Shown here: positions 15,677 through 24,024 of the stretch, piece by piece
How positions within the stretch are numbered: position 1 is the first letter of the stretch
Layout of the letters: each line of letters starts with the position of its first letter
NCBI GenBank assembly: GCA_050945695.1
Contig: JBMNTK010000004.1
Coordinates: forward strand, 1-39,221
Direction: 5' to 3'
DNA: 39,221 nucleotides
Source: Ch71 sp050945695
GTDB taxonomy: Bacteria > Chloroflexota > Anaerolineae > DRVO01
Position numbers and translations under genes: made by a program
The notes under the pieces: generated by a model
What the model was told of the DNA's origin: nothing
Database searches by the model: none
The model's input: only the letters and a program-made list of their open reading frames with translations

Positions 15677-17413
15677 GTGGGCACAGACAAACTCGTCGAA
15701 CGCATCCAGTACGCGCTCCTTCTGGCCCTGGCGTTCTCGCTGCCCTTCGAGATCATCCGGCCGGTGGTGGCCCTGCCCTGGTTTTCCTTCACCAACCTGG
15801 AGGTGCTCACCGTGCTGGCGCTGGGCTTCTGGGCCGTGCGTCTGTGGGGGGATCGCCCCGTCGGCGCCATCGGCCAGCCACCGGTGTGGTCGGCCCTGCT
15901 CTTCCTGGGGCTGAGCTTCCTCTCGGCGGCCCTGGCGCCGGCCCACCAGGGGGACGCGCTGAAGTTCGCCACCCGTATGGCTACCGGCGTTGCCGTCTTC
16001 TGGATGCTGGCTGAGAGCGTGCGCACTCGGACGCACCTCCGTCAACTGCTGTGGGCCCTGGTCCTAGGCTCGGGTGCGAGCGCCTTGGTGGGGCTGGGGG
16101 AGGCGGTGGCGTGGTCGCCCCTTGAGCCAGTGCTGCCGCTGTTCAAGGCCGCGCCGACCAAGGTAGGGGGCGAGCTCCGGGTCAGTGCCTCGTTTCAGTA
16201 CGCCACCATAGCGGCTATGTTCTTCGAAATGACGGTGCCACTGGCGGTGGCATTGGTGGCCACCACGCGCAGGCCGGTCAGTCGCCTGCTGGGGATGGCT
16301 GTGGGGCTCTTGGGCACCGCTAACATCGTGCTAACGTTCTCCAGGGCCGGAATGCTAACCCTTATCCTTGCCCTAGTGGCCATGCTGGTGCTGGGACGGC
16401 GCCGCCGTCTGCGTCCGCTGGTCCCGCCGGCGCTCCTGGCCCTGGCGGGGCTGTTTGCCCTCACCGGAGCCCTGGCCTGGCAGCGCGACACGTTCCGCAC
16501 CCGCCTGATCACCGAAAACGACCTCGGCTGGTATGGGGCCGCCTACACCGCGCCCTCGCACGTTACTCTGCGAGCGGGCGAGCCGAACCCCATCACCATC
16601 ACAGTACAGAATACCGGACAAGCCACGTGGCATACAACCGGGACCCAGCCCTTTGCCCTGGGCTACTACTGGCTCGACGACGCCGGCCAGCCACTGGATG
16701 CCGGTCACGGCGAGGCAGCCCTTCCTCACTCGGTGACCCCCGGCCAGACGGTGGACGTGACCCTCACCCTCGAGCCTTCCCTGCCGCCGGGCCGTTACCG
16801 ACTGACCTGGGGAATGCTTCAGCATGGCGTCCTCTGGTTCCGGCATCGAGACGTGCCGGAAGCCCACACCACCGTCACCATAGAACCTGGCGCCGGACCG
16901 GTCCCGCCGCCACCGTCCACAGCGGGGACCGTCCCCGGCGGGGAGGCGCCTTCCATGCCTCCTACCGTCGGGCGCATGAGCCTGTGGAAGGCGGCGGTGC
17001 TCATGTGGGCGCAGAGGCCGCTTCTGGGTATGGGCCCCGACAACTTCCGCCACCTCTACGGGACCTATCTGGGCCTGTCGGTCTGGGACGTGGGCCTGCA
17101 CACCAACAACCTCTACCTCGAGCTACTGACCGGTTGGGGGCTGGCGGGTGCCCTGGCGTTTGCCGGGTTAGCCGGTGCCATCGCCTTGAGCTGGTATCGG
17201 CTGTGGCGCCAGGCGTGGGGAGCGAGCGCCATCTATGCGCTTGCCTTGGGGGCGAGCTTCCTGGCCTTCTTCGTCCACGGAATGCTGGACTGCTTCCTGG
17301 GGTTTGTGCCCACCCTCCTGCTCCTATGCTCCGTGGCCGGCCTGATCCTGGCGGCGGAGCGCTTGTACCGGTCATCCTCTGGCCTCCTCATAGAGGACCA
17401 GGAGCCGCTCTAG
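15677..17413 (+). CDS. O-antigen ligase-like membrane protein with inserted beta-sandwich domain, 2
   Basis: 578 residues from a GTG at 15677; the ribosome-binding site is not convincing, and the longer open frame to 15536 overlaps the divergent gene. The first ~270 residues are membrane helices with the family marker VLTFSRAGMLTL. Then comes a soluble insert (about 285-430) containing ITVQNTGQATWHTTG and FALGYYWLD, followed by TPGQTVDVTLTLEPSLPPG and YRLTWGMLQ. This is the pattern of an Ig-like/NBR1-type beta-sandwich, followed by a Pro-rich linker. The ligase signature resumes with WAQRPLLGMGPDNFRHLYG and HTNNLYLELLTGWG, then closing helices. The insert sits where the extracytoplasmic catalytic loop belongs and may bind the acceptor glycan or cell wall. 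Its 3' end overlaps the convergent GT4 gene by 42 bases. Confidence 0.85.
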   Translation: MGTDKLVERIQYALLLALAFSLPFEIIRPVVALPWFSFTNLEVLTVLALGFWAVRLWGDRPVGAIGQPPVWSALLFLGLSFLSAALAPAHQGDALKFATRMATGVAVFWMLAESVRTRTHLRQLLWALVLGSGASALVGLGEAVAWSPLEPVLPLFKAAPTKVGGELRVSASFQYATIAAMFFEMTVPLAVALVATTRRPVSRLLGMAVGLLGTANIVLTFSRAGMLTLILALVAMLVLGRRRRLRPLVPPALLALAGLFALTGALAWQRDTFRTRLITENDLGWYGAAYTAPSHVTLRAGEPNPITITVQNTGQATWHTTGTQPFALGYYWLDDAGQPLDAGHGEAALPHSVTPGQTVDVTLTLEPSLPPGRYRLTWGMLQHGVLWFRHRDVPEAHTTVTIEPGAGPVPPPPSTAGTVPGGEAPSMPPTVGRMSLWKAAVLMWAQRPLLGMGPDNFRHLYGTYLGLSVWDVGLHTNNLYLELLTGWGLAGALAFAGLAGAIALSWYRLWRQAWGASAIYALALGASFLAFFVHGMLDCFLGFVPTLLLLCSVAGLILAAERLYRSSSGLLIEDQEPL

Positions 17414-18484
17414 GGTGTTCGAGAGGGCGAAGCCCCGGCGCACCCTCTCCAGCTGGGCCCGGGCCAGGGCAGCACGCTCCTCCGGGCTGGCCAGCAGGCG
17501 CAGGACCACCTCCGCCAGCGCCTCCGCATCCCCCACCGGGGCCAGGCACTGGGGTGGCGCCAGCTCAGGCAGCACCCCGACGGCCGTGCCCACCGCCGGG
17601 GTGCCACAGGCCGCCGCCTCCAGGGCCGCCAGGTTCTGGCTTTCGTGCCGAGAGCTGAGCACGAACAGGTCCCCGGCCCGGTAGAGGTCCGGGAGCCGAT
17701 CGTGGGCAAGGGCGCCCCGGAAGCGCACCCGGTCGGCGATGCCGAGGGAACTGGCCAGGCCCTCCAGAGAGGCGCGCAAGGGCCCCTCCCCGGCAATGTC
17801 CAGAGTGACCTCCGGACGCACCGCGACCACCCGGGCAAAGGACCGGAGCAGCACCGCCTGATCCTTCACCGGGGTGAGCGAGGCCACGTGCACCAGCCTC
17901 GTCCCGGCCTTGGCCTGGCCGTCCGGGTAGAACCGAGCCGTGTCCACCCCCAGGGGGACGAGGGCAGGCGATCTGCCGGCGCGCGCGGCCACCTGCTGGC
18001 GCAGCAGCCGGGATCCGACAGCCACCCTCCGGGCCGAGCGCAGCGCCCACCGAGTGAGGAGCCGGTTGGCCCGGCTGAGCTGCCCGCCGTAGCCGATGTC
18101 GGCCAGGCCCACGAGCTCACCTCCGGCCACCGATACCACGGCGGGCGTGCCCAACAGCCTGCCCGCCGCCACAGCGACGGCGCCGGGCTCATCGGCCCAG
18201 ATGCCGTGGAGGACGTCGAAGCGGCCAGCCCGAGCTTCCGCCGCCACTCGGGCAAGCGCCCCCGCCAGCAGCGGCAAGCGCTTCATCCCTGCGCCTGCTC
18301 CCCCGCCCAGGGCGTGCACCCGGGCACCGTACACCGAGTAGTCGCCCCGGCGGTGAGGGTAGCGGAGGGAAAACACGTGCACCTGGTGGCGCCGGCCCAG
18401 GCCCCGCGCCAGGTCGAGCAGGGCCGGAATGCACCAGTCGCCCTCGTGGGTGCTGAAGCCGGGTACCACCAGCCCGATCTTCAC
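17372..18484 (-). CDS. Glycosyltransferase family 4
   Basis: 370 residues, GT-B fold. N-terminus KIGLVVPGFSTHEGDWCIPA; donor-site region LVHVASLTPVKDQ (197-209) and the E-x7-E motif HESQNLAALEAAACG with Glu281 and Glu289. It transfers a sugar from a nucleotide donor in the cytoplasm. The start is a GTG whose GTGA overlaps the stop of the preceding GT-C gene, so translation is coupled. It is the last gene of the 13-gene radical SAM operon, and its tail is convergent and overlapping with the ligase-like gene on the other strand. Confidence 0.92.
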   Translation of the reverse strand: MKIGLVVPGFSTHEGDWCIPALLDLARGLGRRHQVHVFSLRYPHRRGDYSVYGARVHALGGGAGAGMKRLPLLAGALARVAAEARAGRFDVLHGIWADEPGAVAVAAGRLLGTPAVVSVAGGELVGLADIGYGGQLSRANRLLTRWALRSARRVAVGSRLLRQQVAARAGRSPALVPLGVDTARFYPDGQAKAGTRLVHVASLTPVKDQAVLLRSFARVVAVRPEVTLDIAGEGPLRASLEGLASSLGIADRVRFRGALAHDRLPDLYRAGDLFVLSSRHESQNLAALEAAACGTPAVGTAVGVLPELAPPQCLAPVGDAEALAEVVLRLLASPEERAALARAQLERVRRGFALSNTLERLLVLYEEARG

Positions 18485-20001
18485 TGTTTTCCCTCGGTCA
18501 CATCAACGCGAAACAGCCGGTAGGGCGGGAACTCACCGACGGGGGTGAGGGTGCGGTGATCCTGGAGCCACCGGTAGTTGAGGGCAGGGGGCCGGCCCTG
18601 CCACTGCCGGGCCACGTTGCCCGGGTCCAGCACCAGGTAGAGGGGCTCTGGCCCAGAAGTGAGCCTCTCCAGGCTGGCCGCATCCTGGTGGTAGAGCTCC
18701 ACCACGTCCAGATCGGTGTAGTGGCTCAGGGTCAGGGTGAGGGAGAAGGCCAGGAGGGTGGCATCGGGGGGAAGGGAGGCCTCGATCTGCCGGGCGATCG
18801 CCTTTTCCCCGTTGTGGACGGAGATGAAGCGATCAGCCGAGCGCAGGCCCCACACGACCATGCCCAGCAGGCAGGCTGCCGCCACCAGCCGTACGCCCTG
18901 GGACCAGCGCTTGGCCGCCGCGCCCGACCGGGTGCGGCCCCTCACCAGGCCAGGCGGGTCCGCGGCCAGCCACTCGATCCCGGCCCCGGCCAGTATGGCC
19001 GCCGGAGGGTAGAGCTGGAGGCCGTAGCGGAAATTCTGGTAGGGAATGCCGGCCAGAAAGAGATAGGCGACTCCAAACCAGCCCCCCAGCAGGATGAGCG
19101 CTGGCCAGCTCCGGCTTCGCCCCAGGCGCCAAGCACCCCAGAGGGCGGCCAGCCCCAGGATCGGCAGCATGTAGCCGGGGTGGAAGAGGGCCTGGAGGTT
19201 GTAGACGCCCACCGGCAGGAGGTAGGTGTAGTCCCCGTCCACGCTGGAGAAGGCCCGGCCGAAGGCGTTAGCAGGCCGCCAACCCAGGAGCCAGTGGTGA
19301 GCCAGGCTCTCCGGTCGGTTCAGGCTCAGCCACACCTGCGGGGCCACCACCGCCAGCCCCCCTAGGGCAGGCAGGGTTAGGTATCGCCTGGGGGCGCGCC
19401 GGGCCGTGGCCAGCGCGTAGGCTCCCAGCGGCAGGGCCAGGAGGGCGTAGAGCCAGCGGCTGATCACCGCCAGCCCCAAGCTTACCCCCACCAGAAGCAG
19501 GGTCCCGGCTCGGATGCCTTGACGCTCCGGCACCGGCGGCCAGGCCCGCACCAACAGCCAGACCCCCAGCAGGGCCCAGAACAGGGCAGGGATATCGGCC
19601 ATGATCACGAGTGAAGACAAAACCACCTGGCCGGCCAGGGCCACCATCAGCCCAGCCCAGGCCGCCGCCCGGTTGCCGGCCTCGGGCAACACGGCACGGC
19701 TCAGGCCATAGGTGAGCGGGGCCAAGCCCGCCCCCAGCAACAGGTTCACCGTTTGGGCCGCCCTCGCCCCCGGCCCCAGGACCAACATGGCCACGGCCAC
19801 CACCAGCGGGTAGCCGCTGGGCCAGAAGAAGTCCCGGGCCAGCAGCCCCCGAGCCAGGGCCTGGGCCTGACCCAAGTAGGCATAAGGATCCTGGCCGTAG
19901 AGCCCATCGAAGGGCCACAGCCATAGGACCCCCAAACGAAAGCCCAGGGCCAGCGCAAACAGGCCCAGGCTCACTAGCGCGTCCCGCCTTGTCCTAGACA
20001 T
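18481..20001 (-). CDS. GT-C glycosyltransferase (ArnT/PMT-like, GT39/GT83 type)
   Basis: 506 residues with about ten membrane segments and a soluble C-terminal domain. The first extracytoplasmic loop contains FDGLYGQDPYAYLGQA with the candidate catalytic Asp38, and a later loop has FWPSGYPLVVA, the usual GT39-like arrangement. These enzymes use polyprenyl-phosphate sugars and glycosylate lipid or protein outside the membrane. Overlaps the radical SAM/SPASM gene by 8 bases and the following GT4 by 4 bases. Acceptor unknown; within this operon it may decorate the product of the radical SAM enzymes. Confidence 0.88.
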   Translation of the reverse strand: MSRTRRDALVSLGLFALALGFRLGVLWLWPFDGLYGQDPYAYLGQAQALARGLLARDFFWPSGYPLVVAVAMLVLGPGARAAQTVNLLLGAGLAPLTYGLSRAVLPEAGNRAAAWAGLMVALAGQVVLSSLVIMADIPALFWALLGVWLLVRAWPPVPERQGIRAGTLLLVGVSLGLAVISRWLYALLALPLGAYALATARRAPRRYLTLPALGGLAVVAPQVWLSLNRPESLAHHWLLGWRPANAFGRAFSSVDGDYTYLLPVGVYNLQALFHPGYMLPILGLAALWGAWRLGRSRSWPALILLGGWFGVAYLFLAGIPYQNFRYGLQLYPPAAILAGAGIEWLAADPPGLVRGRTRSGAAAKRWSQGVRLVAAACLLGMVVWGLRSADRFISVHNGEKAIARQIEASLPPDATLLAFSLTLTLSHYTDLDVVELYHQDAASLERLTSGPEPLYLVLDPGNVARQWQGRPPALNYRWLQDHRTLTPVGEFPPYRLFRVDVTEGKQ

Positions 20002-21022
20002 CGGCCCTTAGCCCCAGGTTCAGGGTGCAGACGCACCGGCGGCAGACCGGATCACGCCGAACGTCCAGCTCCCGCCGGAATACACGAGCCTCAGGCGAGT
20101 TGAGGAGTTGCTCCAGGGGGCGGTCATGAAGGCTGCCCAGGGCCGGCTGGAAGAAGCAGGGCCGCACCGCGCCGTCTGCCTCCACCAGCGCCGAGACCCA
20201 AGGGGCGTTGCACTCTACCTCCGGGAAGTCCCCCTGGCCGGCCAGGGCAGCGTAGTAGCGGACCAGGCGGCGCAGCTTGGCCGGGCTCTCGGAGATGAAG
20301 CCCGAGGTGAAGTCGCGCCGGCGGCGGGCTATGACCTCCTCCAGCATGGTCCCCAGCTCCGCCACTTCACTCGACGAGAGAGCCACATCGGCCACCGGTG
20401 CCCCGGGCCGGTGGTTGAAGGCGGCCGAGGACACGTCCGCCGCCAGGAAGGATACCCGGTCCAGCCCCAGTTCCTGGGCCGCGGCGATGGTCCCTTCTAG
20501 GTCCCGGAAGTTGCGCCGTTGCACTACGCAGCGGGCCGATATGGGAAGGTGGGGATCGAGCCGCCGCAGGGCCTTCACCCCCTGCGCCAGCCGGTCATAG
20601 GCGCCCGGCAGCCCCCGAATGGCGTCGTGAACCGCCCGAGGGCCGTCCAGGGACACGATCACCTGGTCGCACCAGCGCACGATCTCCCGGGCCTGCTCCT
20701 CCAGAAGCAGCCCGTTAGTGAGCAGGGTGAACCGGAGGCCCAGCGGGGAAAGCAGGTCACACAAAGCCCACAGGTCCGAGTGCAGGAGGGCCTCGCCCCC
20801 AGAGAGGGCCACCCGCCGCACCCTGAGAGCGCGCAGGTCGGGCAGATGCGGGGCCAGGTGGGCCGGGGACAGCTCGGCATGGTCGCCTCTCCGCCAGATG
20901 TCGCACATCAGGCAGCGGCCGTTGCACCCGCCGTAGGGCATGAGCACCAGCACCGGCAGGGCATACACCCGGTGCGTGAGCCGGGTCAGGGCTCGTCTGG
21001 CAAGCTCCTCTGGTGTGGGCAA
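19994..21022 (-). CDS. Radical SAM/SPASM-domain protein
   Basis: 342 residues from a TTG at 21022. The radical SAM [4Fe-4S] motif is GGCNGRCLMCDIW with Cys33, Cys37 and Cys40. SAM-contact motifs follow: VALSGGEALLH and TLLTNGLLL, then VIVSLDGP. The C-terminal SPASM-like region has VECNAPWVSALVEADG followed by VRPCFFQPALGSL and a final CRRCVC cluster, which would hold one or two auxiliary Fe-S clusters. SPASM enzymes modify peptides, proteins or other large substrates by radical chemistry. The TTG start fits the domain, has purine-rich sequence just upstream and lies 23 bases after the previous stop; the open frame continues upstream inside that gene without family resemblance. Substrate not identifiable. 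Confidence 0.88.
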   Translation of the reverse strand: MPTPEELARRALTRLTHRVYALPVLVLMPYGGCNGRCLMCDIWRRGDHAELSPAHLAPHLPDLRALRVRRVALSGGEALLHSDLWALCDLLSPLGLRFTLLTNGLLLEEQAREIVRWCDQVIVSLDGPRAVHDAIRGLPGAYDRLAQGVKALRRLDPHLPISARCVVQRRNFRDLEGTIAAAQELGLDRVSFLAADVSSAAFNHRPGAPVADVALSSSEVAELGTMLEEVIARRRRDFTSGFISESPAKLRRLVRYYAALAGQGDFPEVECNAPWVSALVEADGAVRPCFFQPALGSLHDRPLEQLLNSPEARVFRRELDVRRDPVCRRCVCTLNLGLRADV

Positions 21023-21045
21023 GGTGCCTCGTCCTCCCGGTGAGC

Positions 21046-22515
21046 CTAGAAGCCGCTGGTCTCCGGCCGCTGATACCGCAGCAGCCGGTTGAGGGCCCGC
21101 AGTTCCAAGGGGTAGCGGTACAAGCGCAGGTGATACCGCCACGCCCCTGCGGCACGCAGGAGCCATCGTCGCGGGCCCCGGAGCCGGACATCAGTGGCCG
21201 TCGGGTAGTAGGCGTTGAGCACCCGCTCGAACTCCTGGACCTGCCGGCGGAGGGCGCCTTCGGCCTCGGGCAGGTAGGGACCGCGGCGCTGAGAGAAGTC
21301 CTGCCAGGCGGGGCTCACCCATTCCTCCAAGGTATCGGGGAAGCGAAAGCCCGCCGCCTGCGCCCCCTCGTAGAGCTCACCGGGCACCGGCACGGGGGTG
21401 TAGAAGTAGAGGATGACCTCGGTGTCGGGGTTGACGCGCTTGAGGCGGCGGATGAACTCCAAGGTGGTGCGGATGTCGCCCTCGGGGTCGGGTGGGTTGC
21501 CCAGCACGAAGGACATCTCCGGGACGATCCCGTACTGGCGCATGCGGGCCGCGATCTCGAGGGTCTTCTCCGCCCTGGCCCCGCCCCCTTTGTTCATGCG
21601 CGCCAAGACCTCATCCGACCCCGACTCGGCCCCCAGGAAGGCCATGCGCAGCCCGCTTTGCCGCAGGGTCTCCCAGGTGCGCTCGTGGAAGGCTAGCATG
21701 GTGTCTATGCGCCCCTCGGCCCACCAGCCAATGCCCAGGGGACGGATCCGCTGGGCAAACTCCGCCGTGCGTTCCTCGGAGCAGAAGAAGTTGTTGTCGT
21801 AGAACTCCACCGCATCGGCGCCCCACTCCCGCACCAGCCTGGCCACGGTGCCGGCCGTGCGGGCGGCGGAGCGGGGCAGCCAGCGGCCCCCGGCCATGTT
21901 GACCACAGCGCAGAAGCTACAGGAGAAGGGGCAGCCGTAGCTGGAGTGGTCGGCCACCGTGCGCCTTCCCATGAAGGTGGGCCGCAGGTAGCGGGGCATC
22001 TCCACCCGCCAGTAGGGCAGCTCCGGCAGCTTGTCGGGGTGAGGCGGGGGTGCGGGAGGCTGCGAGTGGATCTGGCCGGTGAGCGGATCTCGCCAGGCCA
22101 GCCCCGGCAGGGGACCGGGTTCCTCGCCCCGGCGCAGCTTATCGGCCAGCGCCAGGAAGGTCATCTCCCCGTGCCCGCGCACCACGTAGTCAACGTAGCC
22201 GGATCGCAGGCAGGCATCGTAGTGCTGGGTGGGGAAGTAGCCTCCCCAGACGACGCTAAGGTGCGGGAAGCGCTCCTTGAGGCGTCGGCATAGCGGGACG
22301 GCGTGGCTGAGTTGGGGCCCCGGCATCACCGTCACCCCCAGCACATTGGCACCGGTCTCCTCCAGGGTCTGCTCCAGCGCCTCCGGCGGCTCCAGGTTGC
22401 CGTCCACGATGCGGTAGTCGTGCTCCCCTTCCAGCAGGGCCCCCAGGGCCAGCAGGGAAAGGGGCAGCACCGGCTTTCGCTGCGCGGAACTGGGGGGATT
22501 GTAGAGGACGATCAT
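21046..22515 (-). CDS. B12-binding radical SAM protein, paralogue D
   Basis: 489 residues. The N-terminal cobalamin-binding Rossmann domain (about 1-125) has NVLGVTVMPGP, then VVWGGYFPTQHYDACL and VVRGHGEMTF; the DxHxxG motif is absent, as is usual in this class. The radical SAM domain follows with YGCPFSCSFC (Cys195, Cys199, Cys202), FYDNNFF, FLGAESGSDEVLARMNKG and SFVLGNPPDPEGD. Members transfer methyl groups to unactivated carbon or carry out cyclisation and ring chemistry. Its motifs are closest to paralogue B (25431-26849). Start ATG 22515 overlaps the preceding methyltransferase stop by 4 bases. Confidence 0.9.
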   Translation of the reverse strand: MIVLYNPPSSAQRKPVLPLSLLALGALLEGEHDYRIVDGNLEPPEALEQTLEETGANVLGVTVMPGPQLSHAVPLCRRLKERFPHLSVVWGGYFPTQHYDACLRSGYVDYVVRGHGEMTFLALADKLRRGEEPGPLPGLAWRDPLTGQIHSQPPAPPPHPDKLPELPYWRVEMPRYLRPTFMGRRTVADHSSYGCPFSCSFCAVVNMAGGRWLPRSAARTAGTVARLVREWGADAVEFYDNNFFCSEERTAEFAQRIRPLGIGWWAEGRIDTMLAFHERTWETLRQSGLRMAFLGAESGSDEVLARMNKGGGARAEKTLEIAARMRQYGIVPEMSFVLGNPPDPEGDIRTTLEFIRRLKRVNPDTEVILYFYTPVPVPGELYEGAQAAGFRFPDTLEEWVSPAWQDFSQRRGPYLPEAEGALRRQVQEFERVLNAYYPTATDVRLRGPRRWLLRAAGAWRYHLRLYRYPLELRALNRLLRYQRPETSGF

Positions 22516-23216
22516 GGGTGGCCTCGGTCCAGCCGGTAGACGGTGATGACCTCCCCTGGCGACCGGCGGCGGGCCATGGGCTCCACCCTATACCCCCGCT
22601 CCCGAAAGAACTCCAAGTGGTGGCCATGCTCGGCCAGGGAGGACAGCACCACCAGGGCTGCCCCGTCCTCGGCCAGGTGCTCCCGTAGCCCGGCGCCGAA
22701 GCGCTCCAGAACGTCGGTGGACCAGAGGGCCCGCTCGAACTGATCGCGGGGCTGGCCCGGCAGAAAAGGAGGGTTGAAGAGGACCAGATCGAAGCGCTCC
22801 CCCTGAACGGGGGCAAACAGGTCCCCCTCCCGCACCGTCACCCGTTCCTCGAGCCCATGGAGCAGCACGTTTATGCGGGCGCAGCGGACCGCGTCCGGGT
22901 TGATGTCCACTGCCACCACTTCGCGGGCGTAGCGGGCGGCAAACACGGCCCCGATGCCCGAGCCCGTGCCCATGTCCAGCACCCTCTCCCGCGTCCGCTC
23001 GCCGTCGGCGGACAGCATCTCCGTGACTACCTGGGCCAGGTACTGGCCAGTGCCAAAGAGGACCGGGTTCATCACTTGAGGCAACACCACGATGGGCAAC
23101 CCCAGCACCTGCTCGACCACCACCCGCCCGTGGCGATGGCGCTGGAACGCCCGGAAGCGCAGGTGCAGCAACGCCCTCCAGACTCGCCCCACCGAGGGCC
23201 CCATGACACCCTCCAT
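22512..23216 (-). CDS. Class I methyltransferase with NPPF motif (HemK/PrmC-like)
   Basis: 234 residues. SAM motif I VLDMGTGSGIGA (79-90), VVAVDINPDAV (100-110) and the catalytic-type FNPPF (147-151). The NPPF/NPPY motif is typical of enzymes that methylate amide or amino nitrogens in proteins, nucleic acids or small molecules. The preceding LPQVMNPVLFGTGQYL is the short entry motif of HemK-like proteins. Two starts are possible, ATG 23216 (9 bases from GGAGGGG) and ATG 23204 (close to GGAGGG). It is embedded among the radical SAM genes and overlaps one by 4 bases, so it probably acts on the same product. Confidence 0.87.
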   Translation of the reverse strand: MEGVMGPSVGRVWRALLHLRFRAFQRHRHGRVVVEQVLGLPIVVLPQVMNPVLFGTGQYLAQVVTEMLSADGERTRERVLDMGTGSGIGAVFAARYAREVVAVDINPDAVRCARINVLLHGLEERVTVREGDLFAPVQGERFDLVLFNPPFLPGQPRDQFERALWSTDVLERFGAGLREHLAEDGAALVVLSSLAEHGHHLEFFRERGYRVEPMARRRSPGEVITVYRLDRGHP

Positions 23217-23217
23217 C

Positions 23218-24024
23218 TCAGTTGACCCCTCCGCCCTGGCGCTCCAGCACCATGAGATAGTGGTCGTTCAGCCACGTCCAGGGGAAGCGCCCTGCCAGGC
23301 GGGTCTCCGCCGCTGCCAGGCGGGCAAAGAGACGGGGCCAGCGCTCCACCAGGTGCGAAAGGTACGAAGGGGGCAGGAAGGCGCCGATCCCCACCAGGCG
23401 GCGGGGCCGGAAGTGGGGCGCCATCTCCCGGGCCAGCCGCCGGGGGGAAGGGTACCAGACGGGCAGGTAGACGCCCGCCCCCACGTGGGCCCGGGCGCCG
23501 GCCCGCAGGCGGCGCAGGGCCCGGCCGAACTGACCATGCAGCCCATACCAGCCGATCTCCCAGGGGCAAAGGGGCGACATGACCACCAGCGCCGCCCACC
23601 CACCCGGCCACACCCAACCAGCTAGTCCCGCCGCCAGCGCCCTTCGGTCCGGCAGGCAGTTGAGCACCCCGAAGTTGGCCAGTACGCCGTCGTAGAGTGC
23701 GGGGGCGCGGCCCCCGATCGTGGACGCATCCAGCTGGGCAAACTCGATCCGGTCGGACAGGCCGGCAGCGCTCGCCTTGCGCGCTGCCACATCCAGCATG
23801 GCCGGGGAGGCGTCGGTGGCCGTCACCCGGACGCCCTGGCGGGCCAGCCATAGGGCATCCTCACCGGTGCCGCAACCCAACTCCAGGACCCGATCCCCGG
23901 GCTGCACCAGCTCCGCTAGGTGACGGTGCACGGCTGCCCGCAGCCAGATTCCGAGCTGGCCGTGGGAGAACGTTCGGTCGTAGTCCCTGGCCACGGCGTC
24001 GAAGGCGGCGCTTGGGCTAGCCAC
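23218..24024 (-). CDS. Class I SAM-dependent methyltransferase
   Basis: 268 residues. N-terminal FDAVARDYDRTFSHG, motif I VLELGCGTGEDALWLA (46-61), TATDASPAMLDVAARKA, and the post-motif GVLANFGVLNCLPD, typical of Methyltransf_11/25 enzymes acting on small molecules or lipids. The C-terminal half is basic and aromatic, with YLPVWYPSPRRLAREMAPHF, and may cover the substrate or touch the membrane. Overlaps paralogue C by 8 bases and is followed by the NPPF methyltransferase after 1 base. Confidence 0.88.
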   Translation of the reverse strand: MASPSAAFDAVARDYDRTFSHGQLGIWLRAAVHRHLAELVQPGDRVLELGCGTGEDALWLARQGVRVTATDASPAMLDVAARKASAAGLSDRIEFAQLDASTIGGRAPALYDGVLANFGVLNCLPDRRALAAGLAGWVWPGGWAALVVMSPLCPWEIGWYGLHGQFGRALRRLRAGARAHVGAGVYLPVWYPSPRRLAREMAPHFRPRRLVGIGAFLPPSYLSHLVERWPRLFARLAAAETRLAGRFPWTWLNDHYLMVLERQGGGVN

